From Candidatus Pantoea deserta (GTDB taxonomy: Bacteria > Pseudomonadota > Gammaproteobacteria > Enterobacterales > Enterobacteriaceae), in NCBI RefSeq assembly GCF_003813865.1, contig NZ_RMVG01000006.1:1-64000 (forward strand): a stretch of DNA of 64,000 nt, written 5' to 3'. This document shows, piece by piece, positions 43,065-53,137 of this stretch. The notes under the pieces were generated by a model that was not told the origin of the DNA, made no database searches, and saw only the letters and a list, made by a program, of their open reading frames with translations. Positions within the stretch are counted from its first letter, which is position 1. Every line of letters starts with the position of its first letter. The position numbers and the translations under genes were made by a program.

Positions 43065-43504
43065 GAGTAGACCCCGTGTTCCAGGCGTGTGATTAATTTA
43101 ATCACTTCATAAGCCCCGGTTTCGGATGCCATTAGCTCGGCGGGCACTTTCCAGCCCAGCGCCTTGTTTGGCTCATTTAACCACTTTTGCGCCTCATCCT
43201 TATCTCCTTCGAACAGCTCAACCGCCCGATCGATAACGCGGATGATGCGCACCAGCCGTTCGCTTTGCTCAGCGCTGAATCGTGCTTTTACGCTCCGGCT
43301 GAATGTCGTTGACGGAATGCCGGACATTTTGCGCAGGTCGCTTTGCGTTATCTTCGCCCAGTCAACAATCAGGCTGGCAACTTTGCCATCAAGCCCCTGG
43401 CTAATCTGCCCCAGCAGCGCCACACCATCAGAATTGTTTAACCCGGCTACCTGCCACAGACGGGGCGGTCTGGCTTTGGTTGAGGATAAGCTGAATGTTT
43501 TCAT
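43061..43504 (-). CDS. Xre/MbcA/ParS-type antitoxin
   Basis: 147-residue antitoxin partner of the RES toxin. The N-terminal part holds a helix-turn-helix (about 30-85, ITQSDLRKMSGIPSTTFSRS). The C-terminal DUF2384-type domain (about 90-147) contains VIDRAVELFEGDKDEAQKWL and the NEPNKALGWKVPAEL motif that blocks the toxin. ATG 43504 is preceded by GGAGGT. The perfect palindrome directly upstream is the probable operator for self-repression by the toxin-antitoxin complex. Confidence 0.9.
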   Translation of the reverse strand: MKTFSLSSTKARPPRLWQVAGLNNSDGVALLGQISQGLDGKVASLIVDWAKITQSDLRKMSGIPSTTFSRSVKARFSAEQSERLVRIIRVIDRAVELFEGDKDEAQKWLNEPNKALGWKVPAELMASETGAYEVIKLITRLEHGVYS

Positions 43505-43512
43505 TTCGACCT

Positions 43513-43542
43513 CCATATGGATATTTAATTATATCCATATGG
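43513..43542. promoter_or_regulatory. Perfect palindromic operator of the RES/Xre module
   Basis: 12-bp perfect arms CCATATGGATAT / ATATCCATATGG flank a 6-base AT centre. The element ends eight bases before the antitoxin ATG, overlapping its ribosome site. Each arm also contains the small palindrome CCATATGG, so two dimers could bind side by side. Confidence 0.8.
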
Positions 43543-43974
43543 TAATGCAGCCGCCAGCGGTTAAGCGCAACCTGTTAACCAGACTGGGGCAGAATAGTGG
43601 GCGCGACCGGCGATCGTTGCCGGGTTCGTCACAGAGACAGGGAGAGACCTGCGCGGCCCTGATACTGACGATGTTCCTCGAAACATCAGGCATACTGGAC
43701 TGGCATCCTCAGGTTTACGCCGTGCCGACAACGTCCTTTCCGGCTGCGTATTTCAGAGATAAGGTGTGGCGAGCCATGCGCTTTTACGAAAACAAAAAGT
43801 AAGAAGCGCCGATGCGACTGATCGTCCTGCATACGTATTCATTGCGCCATCTGGCTGATAACAGGCTTTGAATTGTCTGCTGCCATAAACTTCTGGCAAG
43901 GTCACTGATGCTGAGTAAAGTGATCGACCAGAAGTCATAACAGCTTGCTCGTTTTCCATTGAGTGGCAACGTAT
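43543..43974. other. Intergenic stretch without an assured gene
   Basis: About 430 bases between the toxin-antitoxin operator and the ATPase hairpin. A long plus-strand frame crossing this stretch also runs antisense through the antitoxin gene and is not credible. No known family was recognised. Confidence 0.35.
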
Positions 43975-44011
43975 GAATATTCAGGCCGCGGCAATAACAG
44001 CCTGAATATTC
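43975..44011 (-). terminator. Long hairpin after the P-type ATPase gene
   Basis: A perfect 11-bp stem GAATATTCAGG (43975-43985) / CCTGAATATTC (44001-44011) with a 15-base loop lies 18 bases after the ATPase stop. No T-run follows, so it may be a factor-assisted terminator or an RNA end-protecting hairpin. Confidence 0.5.
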
Positions 44012-44029
44012 GCATTATTCGTTCAGGTA

Positions 44030-46717
44030 TTACACCTTTCTGAATTTTCGGGTTAGTGGCTTTTCGATTTCCACAATCAAAAACATGACGAAACCTATAA
44101 TGAACGTAATGACCCAGTAGCGGAAAGGCAGCGATTCCGTACCAAACAGGAGCTGCATGAAAGGGGCATAAATTATCAGCAGCTGTAGCCCTAGCAGAAC
44201 GGCGCTGACAATCCAGATGCCTTTATTCCTGAGCAACCCTTTATTCAAAGAAAAGCCGTCAGAGACGCGACAATTTAGTAAATAAAACCATTGGGCCGTG
44301 ACCAGCATCTGCAACAATACCGTGCGGATAAATTCTGCGGAGTAGCCGCGCGGTTGTAGCCAGGCCTCCAGCACAAAGGCGCTAATGGCGATCATCGATC
44401 CGACAAAAATCACGCGCCAGATAGCGAAGCCATCCATCACATGCAGCGTTGGGTCGCGTGGCGGACGTTTCATTATATTTTTTTCTCCGGCTTCAAAGGC
44501 CAGGCCAAAGGAGAGCGTGGCGGAGGTCGCCATATTCATCCAGAGAATCAAAACGGGCGTAAGCGGGATCAAATTGCCCGCCAGTAAGGCAATAATGATC
44601 AGTAACCCCTGCGCAAGGTTAGTAGGCATTATGAACAGAATGGTTTTCTTGAGATTGTCGTAAACCCTGCGCCCTTCTCTGACCGCGCCGGCAATGGTCG
44701 CAAAGTTGTCATCCGTCAGGATCATATCCGCTGCTTCCTTGGTGACTTCCGTTCCCTTGATGCCCATCGCAATGCCAACATCAGCCTGTTTCAAGGCCGG
44801 CGCGTCATTCACACCATCTCCGGTCATGCCGACGATTTCCCTGTTACGCTGTAACGCCTGCACCAGGCGAAATTTATCCTCAGGGCTGGTCCGCGCGAAA
44901 ATATCGTAATATTGCGCCGCCTCACTTAACTGCTGTTCATTCATGCTCTCAAGTTCGCGACCGGTAATGGCGGTGCTGGCGTTGCCTATACCCAGCATCT
45001 GGCCGATACTCATTGCCGTTTGCGGATGGTCGCCGGTGATCATTTTGACGCGGATACCTGCCTGTAGGCAGTCGCCAATAGCGGAAATGGCTTCAGGACG
45101 CGGCGGATCCATCATTCCGGCAATACCTGACAAGATTACGCCCTGTTGTAAATCCTGATGGGACAGCTCAGTCTGCCCGGACGATGCCGGTTTCCACGCG
45201 GCCGCGACCATGCGTAATCCCTCGCCCGCGTACTCTTCGATTCTGGCTTCCCACCAGGCCAGGTCAAGTGGCTGCAAGCCGCTTTCTGTTTGCTGTAGCT
45301 GACAAAGTCGGAACAATACATCAGGCGCGCCGGTGATAAGAATGCGCTCTTCGTCACCGACACGGTAAAGCGTGGACATATACTTATATTGTGAATCGAA
45401 AGGAATTTTGCTTCGCAGCTCTGTGGTGACTTCCGGTAGTCGTCCTTTAGCCGCCAGAACCTTAAGCGCCCCTTCGGTCGGCCCGCCAGTGATTTTCCAG
45501 ATGCCGTTCTCATCTTTTATCAGCTGACTGTCATTACACAAATCGATAGTGCGTAAATAGCTTTCCAGCATGGAGCCTGGGGCTATTGTCACCGGCGACG
45601 CATCATCAATTTTATGCATTGTTCCCACCGGCTCATAGCTGTCGCCCTCAACCCGATAAATATGATCGGCGGTAATCACCACTTTGACGGTCATTTCATT
45701 CATGGTCAGGGTGCCCGTTTTGTCCGAGCAAATGATCGTCATTGCGCCCAGCGTTTCCACCGTCGGCAGCTTGCGAATAATCGCCTGCTGCCTGGCCATG
45801 GTTTGCACGCCCAGTGACAGAATAATGGAAATAATGGCTGGCAATCCTTCCGGAACGGAAGCAACAGCCAGACTGATCAGTGAAAGCATGAGTTCAGAGA
45901 CGGGCATATCGCGGAACAGCAAACTAAAGACAAATAATGCCGCCATCATCGCCAGAATAATCAGAAAAATGGCTTTGCCTAGCTTATCCATTTGCACCAG
46001 CAGTGGCGTTCGGTGCTTTTCAATATCAGACATCATCTGATTGATGTGTCCCAGCTCTGTATCGCCGCCGGTGGCCACAACGACGCCCTTGCCGCCGCCT
46101 GAACTTACGGTGGTGCCGGAGAACAGCATATTGGTGCGATCGCCCAGAGCCAGGTCGCCTGTCAGCGCTGCGGTACTTTTTTCCACTACCGTAGATTCCC
46201 CGGTCAGTATCGCTTCCTCAACCCGGAGGTTGTGGGATTCAATGATGCGAAGGTCTGCGGGAATGCGATCTCCGGCACGGATCACGACGATATCCCCTGG
46301 CACCAGCGATGTGGTGGGGAGTGTTTCATAATTGCCGGCGCGGACAACGACCGTTTCACTCGAAAGCATATTGCGTATACTTTGCAGGGATTTTTCCGCA
46401 TTACTCTCCTGAATATGGCCGATCAGTGCATTGACCACCGCCACACCCAGAATCACCAGCGTATCCACCCAGTGCCCCATAACCGCTGTCAGGAGAGCGG
46501 CCGCCAGCAGGACATAGATCAAAACATCGTTAAAATGGGCCAGAAAGCGCAGCCATGCGGGTTTGCCGGGTTTTTGCGGTAATGCATTTTCCCCGAACTG
46601 ATGTAAGCGCGCTGCCGCTTCCGTACTGGTTATACCCTCGGCTGAGCTTGTTGTACGCGTCAGGGTTTCATCAACAGAAAGATGATAGTAGGCTCTTTCC
46701 GGTTTATCAGTATTCAT
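44030..46717 (-). CDS. P2-type cation-transporting P-type ATPase
   Basis: 895-residue inner-membrane pump. In order: an N-terminal cation ATPase domain, the actuator domain with [12 protein letters not shown] near residue 185, the phosphorylation motif [12 protein letters not shown] (about 335-350), a nucleotide domain, and [22 protein letters not shown] near 610. Ten membrane segments are expected. The TM4 motif VPEGLPAI is Ca2+-ATPase-like. In TM5 the site reads PTNLAQG and in TM6 WMNMATS, where SERCA has SNVGEV and WVNLVTD, so two acidic calcium ligands are replaced by Gln and Ser. The ion is therefore uncertain. ATG 46717 is preceded by GAGGAG. It is monocistronic. Confidence 0.88.
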   Translation of the reverse strand: MNTDKPERAYYHLSVDETLTRTTSSAEGITSTEAAARLHQFGENALPQKPGKPAWLRFLAHFNDVLIYVLLAAALLTAVMGHWVDTLVILGVAVVNALIGHIQESNAEKSLQSIRNMLSSETVVVRAGNYETLPTTSLVPGDIVVIRAGDRIPADLRIIESHNLRVEEAILTGESTVVEKSTAALTGDLALGDRTNMLFSGTTVSSGGGKGVVVATGGDTELGHINQMMSDIEKHRTPLLVQMDKLGKAIFLIILAMMAALFVFSLLFRDMPVSELMLSLISLAVASVPEGLPAIISIILSLGVQTMARQQAIIRKLPTVETLGAMTIICSDKTGTLTMNEMTVKVVITADHIYRVEGDSYEPVGTMHKIDDASPVTIAPGSMLESYLRTIDLCNDSQLIKDENGIWKITGGPTEGALKVLAAKGRLPEVTTELRSKIPFDSQYKYMSTLYRVGDEERILITGAPDVLFRLCQLQQTESGLQPLDLAWWEARIEEYAGEGLRMVAAAWKPASSGQTELSHQDLQQGVILSGIAGMMDPPRPEAISAIGDCLQAGIRVKMITGDHPQTAMSIGQMLGIGNASTAITGRELESMNEQQLSEAAQYYDIFARTSPEDKFRLVQALQRNREIVGMTGDGVNDAPALKQADVGIAMGIKGTEVTKEAADMILTDDNFATIAGAVREGRRVYDNLKKTILFIMPTNLAQGLLIIIALLAGNLIPLTPVLILWMNMATSATLSFGLAFEAGEKNIMKRPPRDPTLHVMDGFAIWRVIFVGSMIAISAFVLEAWLQPRGYSAEFIRTVLLQMLVTAQWFYLLNCRVSDGFSLNKGLLRNKGIWIVSAVLLGLQLLIIYAPFMQLLFGTESLPFRYWVITFIIGFVMFLIVEIEKPLTRKFRKV

Positions 46718-47181
46718 CGCTTTCTCCTCAAATCCTGTTTCGGAAATCAAGGCGGTGATATTCCGTTATAAACATACCTGCTTTTGTTACATAGACTTAT
46801 ATCCATGCTTTAGAAGAATCAAAGGCCGGTGATAACTGGAATGCAGAATTGATGCCTGCTCACCATAACTAAACGAGCAAAAATTATTTACGGCATGTAG
46901 AGAACTCTAAAAAAATGACGTTATAACCCTAGCACAGGGTGGGCGCATATATTCAATCGCTGATGAAAATATGAGGCGATATAGTCGTCTTAATCAATTA
47001 AGCTGAAGATTATTAAAAGTTTTTTGTCGGTAATCCATTCAGGGATTGAGTTTATGACGATTGCAGGTGATGCAGCATAATAAACCGGCCTGGCTAGTTG
47101 TTAATTCTGCTATGTGTCAGTAATTGAGGGATAAGCTTTGAGAATTTGATCTGAATTATTAGCTTTAGGTAACTTTACAAT
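46718..47181. other. Intergenic stretch between divergent units
   Basis: About 460 AT-rich bases separating the P-type ATPase from the efflux genes. Promoters for both must lie here, but I could not assign boxes with confidence. No RNA gene was seen. Confidence 0.4.
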
Positions 47182-47397
47182 TTGTCATTTACGCGGCTAT
47201 CCTCATCGATAACAAAAATATTCCTGAACGGGTCGCGGATTAAAAACGCGACACTGTTTTTTGCGGCCATATTAATGGGGGCGATAATGCCTGAGTATAG
47301 TCTGCTCCGCCTGAGTCTTTACGTTGTGCTAGCGATCGTCACCTGCTCTGCTGTTGGATTGTTCACTTACGCAGTGGTTTCCATGCTGGGAGAATAA
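47182..47397 (+). CDS. Small membrane protein, unknown
   Basis: 71 residues with two hydrophobic segments (about 24-36 and 44-66, ending VVSMLGE). The only in-frame start giving the full length is TTG; an internal ATG at 47275 would give 40 residues. No good ribosome site stands before either. It ends 58 bases before the efflux adaptor gene and could be a small companion of the pump, or a chance frame. I do not recognise the family. Confidence 0.4.
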   Translation: MSFTRLSSSITKIFLNGSRIKNATLFFAAILMGAIMPEYSLLRLSLYVVLAIVTCSAVGLFTYAVVSMLGE

Positions 47398-47455
47398 AAT
47401 GCCCACTAATAATAACGGTAATAACTATATCGTTATTAATGAGGATAAAACAGTG

Positions 47456-48538
47456 ATGCGTTATTTTGCTTTTTTTGCCGTTGTTATCTCTATAACAACA
47501 GGTTGCGATCAAAAAGAACCGGAACGCACTCTTCCTCCACGCATGGTTAAAGTGGTTGATGTCATGGCTTCAGGACAGGCTCAGCAGCGCATTTTTCCAG
47601 CGCGAATCGAGTCCGGTGACGCCACAGAGCTTTCGTTTAAGCGTAGTGGCCAGATTGAATTACTGGCGATCCGACAGGGGACACGCATTGAACAGGGACA
47701 ACTGATTGCCCGGCTGGTCGCCCGTGAAGCGCAGCAGCGGCTGAATGAGCGACAATCCGCTGCAACTCTGGCTGAGCGTCAATTTTCGCGTTTTCAGACG
47801 CTGTCTGGCCGTCAGGCGATCTCCCAGGCGGAGATGGATTTGCAACGTGCAAATCGGGACGCGGCCAGTGCCGCTTTACAGATAGCCCGCGAAGAGTTAA
47901 GTCAAATGACATTGACCGCTCCCTTTACGGGTATTGTCGCGACGGTCAATGTCCGTAACCATCAGGTTGTAGCCGCTGGACAAACGATTGCCACGCTAAC
48001 CCGTACCGATCTGCTTGATGTGGTGTTTAGCGTGCCGGAAAACCTTTTCACCGCGCTGGATATGCGCAATACGCACTATCGCCCGGAAGTGCGTATCAAT
48101 GCCCTGCCCGGCCAGACATTTTCAGCCGAATATAAAGAGCATACCGGCAGCAGCGACAGCAATACCTTAACCTGGCAGATCATTCTAACCATGCCGCGTC
48201 CTGCCGATTTCCCCGCGGTGGGCGGCGTCAGCGGGACCGTAACAGTTAATGTGTCGAACCTGCCCGCCAGTGTTAGCCGTGAGGCGCTAATCGTGCCGAC
48301 AGAAGCGGTGTTCAACCCAGATAATAGCCCGCGTAACGCACCTCATGTGTGGGTAGTACAAGGTACAGGCGATCGATTGCATCTTGAAGATCGTCAGGTC
48401 AGTGTGAGCGATGTCACCGATCAAGGCGTCATTATTACCAGCGGGCTACATGCAGGCGAACGGGTGGTGGCAGCAGGGGTGAATGAACTGCATGCCCAGC
48501 AGCCGGTTCGTATCTGGACGCGTGAGCGAGGGCTGTAA
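47456..48538 (+). CDS. RND efflux periplasmic adaptor (membrane fusion lipoprotein)
   Basis: 361-residue HlyD/AcrA-type adaptor. A lipoprotein signal ends in ITTGC, so the mature protein is anchored at Cys16. A lipoyl/barrel-hybrid first half (LIARLVAREAQQRL, then TLTAPFTGIVATVNVRN near 142) brackets a short coiled-coil hairpin. A beta-barrel follows (LDVVFSVPENLF), then a membrane-proximal domain. GAGGA precedes the start; GTG at 47453 is an alternative. It overlaps the RND pump start by one base. Confidence 0.9.
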   Translation: MRYFAFFAVVISITTGCDQKEPERTLPPRMVKVVDVMASGQAQQRIFPARIESGDATELSFKRSGQIELLAIRQGTRIEQGQLIARLVAREAQQRLNERQSAATLAERQFSRFQTLSGRQAISQAEMDLQRANRDAASAALQIAREELSQMTLTAPFTGIVATVNVRNHQVVAAGQTIATLTRTDLLDVVFSVPENLFTALDMRNTHYRPEVRINALPGQTFSAEYKEHTGSSDSNTLTWQIILTMPRPADFPAVGGVSGTVTVNVSNLPASVSREALIVPTEAVFNPDNSPRNAPHVWVVQGTGDRLHLEDRQVSVSDVTDQGVIITSGLHAGERVVAAGVNELHAQQPVRIWTRERGL

Positions 48539-51500
48539 TGGATATATCACGACAGTTTATCGATAATCCCACTCGTGTCTGGCTGACTATTCTTCTGCTC
48601 GGCGTCGGCGGTATTTTTGCCTTGTTTAATATTGGTCGGCTGGAAGATCCGGCTTTTACTATCAAAACCGCGGTCATCGTTACCCACTATCCTGGCGCCG
48701 CAGCCCAGCAGGTTGAAGAGGAAGTCACGCTGCCTCTGGAACATGCGCTTCAGCAGTTGCCCTACCTTGATAACGTCACCTCAATATCTTCCAACGGCCT
48801 GTCGCAAATTACCGTGAATATTGCCTCCCGCTATCACTCTGACCAGTTGCCGCAAATCTGGGATGAACTACGTCGACGCGTGGATGACGCCGCGCGCGTC
48901 TTTCCTCCCGGCGTCGCCGTCCCGTTCGTCAATGATGACTTTGGCGACGTTTACGGCTTTTTCTTCGCCATTTCCGGAGATGATTTTAGTAATCAGGAGC
49001 TGGTTCAGTACGCCGAACAGCTTCGGCGGGAACTGGTTCTTGTGCCGGGAGTGGGAAAAGTGGTTATTGGCGGGGCGATCCCCCCACAGATTAATGTTGA
49101 TGTATCACTGGCGAAGATGGTCGCGCGCGGCATCACTCTGCCTCAGCTCGCCAGCACGCTGAGCCGCCTCAATGTGGTGTCCAGCGCAGGGGAAATCATA
49201 TCGGGTACGGAGTCGATTCGCCTGCATCCAACCGGCGAATTTGTCACGCTTGATGAGTTACGCGATCTGCTGGTTAGCCCTGTCGGCAGCCCTGCCACGA
49301 CGCGATTAAGCGATATCGCTACCTTATCTCGTGGGCTTAGTGAATCACCGTCCAGTATCTATCACGCCAACGGACGGCCGGCGCTGACGATGGGGGTTTC
49401 ATTCATCTCTGGCGTAAACGTCATGAAGGCAGGACACGCGCTGGAAGCCCGGCTCCAGCAGATGTCTGCTGAAAAACCCGCAGGCATCAGCCTCAACCTT
49501 TTCTACGACCAGGCGGCGGAAGTCACCCATGCCGTAAATGGCTTCATAATTAATTTTCTGATAGCCCTTGCGATTGTTGTGGGCGTGTTGCTGATATTTA
49601 TGGGCATTCGCAGCGGGATTATTATCGCGCTGTCGCTGGCTCTTAATGTGCTGGGCACACTGTTGATTATGTACCTTTGGGGAATTGAGCTACAGCGTAT
49701 CTCGCTGGGAGCATTGATTATTGCGCTCAGTATGCTGGTTGACAACGCCATCGTGATTGTTGAGGGCGCGCTGATTGCGCGCCAGCAGGGTTCATCGCCT
49801 GGCGCAGCGCTAGATTATGTTATTCGGCGTTCGGCGCTACCGCTTTTAGGGGCCACCGTTATTGCTATTCTGGCTTTCGCGCCTATCGGTTTATCCCAGG
49901 ATTCTACGGGTGAGTATTGTAAATCCCTGTTTCAGGTGCTCCTCATTTCGCTGATGCTGAGCTGGTTCTCCGCCCTTACTATCACCCCCGTACTGATCAA
50001 ATGGGGGCTATTCAGCCAGGCGCGTTCTGTTCAGACTTTGCCGACATCTTCACCCTATCAGGGCGGTTTTTATCGGCTGTATCAGCGCGCGCTGACCGCT
50101 TTACTGGCGCAGAAAACCTTAACGCTCTCCATGATGGTGATTTTGCTGGCACTGGCCGTCTGGGGGTTCGGGGCGGTACGACAAAACTTCTTTCCCGCAG
50201 CAAACACCCCGATTTTTTTTGTTGATCTCTGGCTGCCTTACGGGACTGACATCAAGTCCACGGAGAAAATAGCCAGCGAGATTGAAAAAAATATTACGGG
50301 GCGGAAAGGCGTTGTTGCGACAGTGACGACCGTTGGTCAGGGCAGTATGCGGTTTATCCTGACCTACAATGGACAGCGACAGTATAGTAACTACGCGCAA
50401 ATCATGGTGCGCATGGACGATCAGCGCAATATTACTGCCCTGACTCGCCAGCTTGATGGCCTGATAGCACGTCACTATCCCCAGGTGAACGCCAGCACTA
50501 AGCGGGTTATGTTCGGCCCTTCGGGAGGTAGCGCGATTGAGGTGCGCATTAAGGGCCATGAGCCTGACCAGATGCGGCTGATCGCCAGCCAGGTGGAGAG
50601 CATTTTAACCCGCGACCCGGCTACCGACAGCGTGCGACAGGACTGGCAAAACCGTAGTAAAGTCATTCGTCCGCAATATAGTCCGGTTCTCGGGCGTGAG
50701 CTGGGCGTAGATAAACAGGACGTCGATAACGCGCTGGAGATGAATTTTACCGGCAGTCGCGTAGGGCTGTATCGTGATGGAGCCGATCTGCTCCCTGTTA
50801 TCGCCCGACCACCCGACAGCGAACGACAGGATGTCAACCATCTGCAAAACATCCTGGTGTGGAGCCAGAGCCAGCAACGCTATATTCCGCTCAGTAATGT
50901 CGTGAGCGGATTTACCCTTGAGTGGGAAGATCCGCTGATTTTGAGACGCGATCGCAGCCGGGTGCTGACTGTCCAGACCGATCCCGATCCGCTGAGTCAT
51001 GCCACTGCCGCTGACATCCTGGCGCGCGTCAGACCACAGATTGAGCAAATAGCGCTGCCGCATGGTTACAGTATTGAGTGGGGCGGCGACGCCGAGAATG
51101 CCAGCGACGCGCAGCAAGGCGTATTTACCACTCTGCCGCTGGGTTATCTTGTGATGTTCACGATCACTATTCTTATGTTCAGCTCACTGAAAAACGCTGT
51201 TGCTATCTGGCTGACCGTTCCTCTGGCGCTGATTGGCGTGACGCCGGGATTTTTAATCACCGGCATTTCGTTTGGTTTTATGGCGCTGATTGGGCTATTA
51301 AGCCTGAGCGGGATGCTTATCCGTAACGGCATTGTACTGGTGGAAGAAATTGAACAGCAGAAGCAGTCCATGCCACAGCACGACGCCATTCTCTACGCCG
51401 CAACGTCACGCTTACGCCCTATTCTGCTGACGGCCTTTACCACAGTGTTGGGTCTGGCACCGTTGCTGCGCGATCTCTTTTTCCAGAGCATGGCGGTGGT

Positions 51501-51603
51501 GATTATGTTTGGTCTGGGCTTTGCGACAGTACTGACTCTGCTGGTGCTGCCGGTGATTTACGCCTGCTTTCATCCCCAGTCAAAAACCACGCCCGCGCCA
51601 TGA
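48538..51603 (+). CDS. RND efflux pump inner-membrane transporter
   Basis: 1021 residues, full length for the AcrB/HAE1-related class. Twelve membrane segments and two large periplasmic loops are expected. The N-terminus has FIDNPTRVWLTILLLGVGGI. TM4 contains ALSMLVDNAIVIVEGALIA with a single Asp where AcrB has two, as in other RND branches. The second half has SLSGMLIRNGIVLVEEIEQ. It exports compounds from the periplasm or inner membrane using the proton gradient. No outer-membrane channel gene is in the operon, so a TolC encoded elsewhere is presumably used. Confidence 0.9.
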   Translation: MDISRQFIDNPTRVWLTILLLGVGGIFALFNIGRLEDPAFTIKTAVIVTHYPGAAAQQVEEEVTLPLEHALQQLPYLDNVTSISSNGLSQITVNIASRYHSDQLPQIWDELRRRVDDAARVFPPGVAVPFVNDDFGDVYGFFFAISGDDFSNQELVQYAEQLRRELVLVPGVGKVVIGGAIPPQINVDVSLAKMVARGITLPQLASTLSRLNVVSSAGEIISGTESIRLHPTGEFVTLDELRDLLVSPVGSPATTRLSDIATLSRGLSESPSSIYHANGRPALTMGVSFISGVNVMKAGHALEARLQQMSAEKPAGISLNLFYDQAAEVTHAVNGFIINFLIALAIVVGVLLIFMGIRSGIIIALSLALNVLGTLLIMYLWGIELQRISLGALIIALSMLVDNAIVIVEGALIARQQGSSPGAALDYVIRRSALPLLGATVIAILAFAPIGLSQDSTGEYCKSLFQVLLISLMLSWFSALTITPVLIKWGLFSQARSVQTLPTSSPYQGGFYRLYQRALTALLAQKTLTLSMMVILLALAVWGFGAVRQNFFPAANTPIFFVDLWLPYGTDIKSTEKIASEIEKNITGRKGVVATVTTVGQGSMRFILTYNGQRQYSNYAQIMVRMDDQRNITALTRQLDGLIARHYPQVNASTKRVMFGPSGGSAIEVRIKGHEPDQMRLIASQVESILTRDPATDSVRQDWQNRSKVIRPQYSPVLGRELGVDKQDVDNALEMNFTGSRVGLYRDGADLLPVIARPPDSERQDVNHLQNILVWSQSQQRYIPLSNVVSGFTLEWEDPLILRRDRSRVLTVQTDPDPLSHATAADILARVRPQIEQIALPHGYSIEWGGDAENASDAQQGVFTTLPLGYLVMFTITILMFSSLKNAVAIWLTVPLALIGVTPGFLITGISFGFMALIGLLSLSGMLIRNGIVLVEEIEQQKQSMPQHDAILYAATSRLRPILLTAFTTVLGLAPLLRDLFFQSMAVVIMFGLGFATVLTLLVLPVIYACFHPQSKTTPAP

Positions 51604-52565
51604 ATGTTACGGGACTCAACCTGATTAAAACGCTGGGGTGTATGTCAGCGGTGACCTTTTTCACGTTGTATAACACCTGGGACCGATACGATTATGACTA
51701 CCACTGGATTCTGGCGTTTCTTACCTTTGTTTCGACCATCGCCACGCCACTGTTTTTTGTTGTGGCGGGTATCATGGATGCCCGTTCTAATCAGGAACAG
51801 GGATGGCAGCTGACCAGAATAATGAATCTGGTGGTCATTTATGTGTTCTGGATGACGGTTTACCTTTTGTGGGAACCCTATCAGCGCGGCTATCTGATTC
51901 AGCCGTGGTTTTTCCTCTCTTTCCTGCTGATTTACGGCTTGCATCCTCTGTTTACTCGACTGGCTCAGCTCCGATTACTGTTCTACAGTCTGATCCTGAC
52001 GTTATTGTTCGTTTCCTATGGCTACGACCTGCTCTCTGTGCTCTATCCGCAGCTCCCTTTCTTTAGTCTGGAACCGCAATATCGTATCTGGACCTGGCTA
52101 CTGTTTTATTTAACGGGTCAGCTGGCAGGACATCCGCGCATCGCTGACTGGCTCAGCCGCAAAAAAGTGGCGCGTGTTGCCGCGACAGCCCTCCCTTTTA
52201 TCTATCTGTTTACCTGGTTTTATGAGCAACATTTTTTCTTTGCCGTTTTTAAAGCCGATCGTAATGCTTTTATTCTGACCGGCTCGCAAATATACCTGCT
52301 GGTGGTGGCATTAGTGGTGGCGGCCAGTCGCGTGCGTTTTCGTCGCGATGCGCCGGTGAAAGAGAAAGTGTTAGCGGCTATAAGCAAAACCATGACTGGG
52401 GTTTATATCCTGCATTACTCTGTATTTCATCTCTTAACCATGTTTATTCCTGTCGCTTCCCTGGGTATTAAACTGGCGCTGCTTATCGTTACCTTTGTTA
52501 TATCCGTATTACTTTCCCGGTTAATGCTTATCAGCAACCTGCTCAAAAAGGTCATAACTCTTTAA
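51600..52565 (+). CDS. Acyltransferase-3-like multi-spanning membrane protein
   Basis: 321 residues with about ten hydrophobic segments in the pattern of the membrane acyltransferase-3 (OafA/WecH) family: LFFVVAGIMDAR near residue 50, YLTGQLAGHP near 175 and a late MTGVYILHYSVFHLL. The N-terminal motif that normally carries a conserved His reads VTFFTLYNTW, without His, so catalysis is uncertain. The ATG overlaps the pump stop by four bases, implying joint translation with the RND system, an uncommon partnership. It may modify an exported compound or an envelope component. Confidence 0.75.
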   Translation: MNVTGLNLIKTLGCMSAVTFFTLYNTWDRYDYDYHWILAFLTFVSTIATPLFFVVAGIMDARSNQEQGWQLTRIMNLVVIYVFWMTVYLLWEPYQRGYLIQPWFFLSFLLIYGLHPLFTRLAQLRLLFYSLILTLLFVSYGYDLLSVLYPQLPFFSLEPQYRIWTWLLFYLTGQLAGHPRIADWLSRKKVARVAATALPFIYLFTWFYEQHFFFAVFKADRNAFILTGSQIYLLVVALVVAASRVRFRRDAPVKEKVLAAISKTMTGVYILHYSVFHLLTMFIPVASLGIKLALLIVTFVISVLLSRLMLISNLLKKVITL

Positions 52566-52663
52566 GGCCGTGCTGAAGGCGTCATTGCGCCGGGTGAGAG
52601 GGTGGCATACAAAATTCATCAGCCGGATTAAATTGCCTGATTTAGCAGGTGGATCTTATTTGT

Positions 52664-52857
52664 TTAACATCTGATGGCCCACAGGTCATAACGCCACCAG
52701 GCGAAGAGAACATGGCCACGATATCGGATACCGGGAATACAGGTAAGCTGGAGGTTGAAGCTTTGTATCCGGCAGAGAAAAACGGCCGAGCGGCGGGAAA
52801 ATAACTGGCAAAATCAATGTGCGCCCTGAGGCCAGCGGTGACACCCAGACCGAAAAT
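52664..52857 (-). pseudogene. pagP: Remnant of pagP (lipid A palmitoyltransferase), frameshifted
   Basis: The last third of a PagP-like protein can be read on the minus strand in two frames. The first gives FGLGVTAGLRAHIDF, then a YFPAARPFFSAGY stretch, matching the GLGFTAGVTA and SVGYG parts of E. coli PagP. After a shift of frame near GYK the second frame gives FNLQLTCIPGIRYRGHVLFA then WWRYDLWAIRC and a stop, matching FQMTYIPG and NVYFAWMRF. No N-terminal part or catalytic His/Asp/Ser region was found upstream. This is a decayed, non-functional fragment. Confidence 0.7.
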
Positions 52858-53137
52858 CCTGTTTAAACTATTCCCAGACCTCACTCAGGCCCTTTTCGCC
52901 TGAGCCGGAGAGATAAACACCCTCACGACCATGCACAAAGGCGCAGGGATTCTTCGCATGGTTTATCCTTAAGGACATTGACTGATGCATATGAACAGGG
53001 GCGAAAGCTTGCATGGTTTGAAAGCCCACCGGCGTCATGATGCGATCGATATAATCGTTGTTTAGCTGAGGTTATTCTGGCGATGGTATTTTTATCTGTC
53101 ACCTGTTCGCCATCCGATGACCGGAGAATATGCGCCA
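52858..53137. other. Short intergenic stretch upstream of the exporter gene
   Basis: About 280 bases with no recognised gene. It may contain further, unreadable 5-prime parts of the decayed pagP. A GGAGAA near 53122 is the ribosome site chosen for the next gene. Confidence 0.35.

Noticed and set aside
43164..43802. 212-residue plus-strand open frame
   Set aside because: Most of it runs antisense through the well-supported antitoxin gene; the remainder matches nothing.
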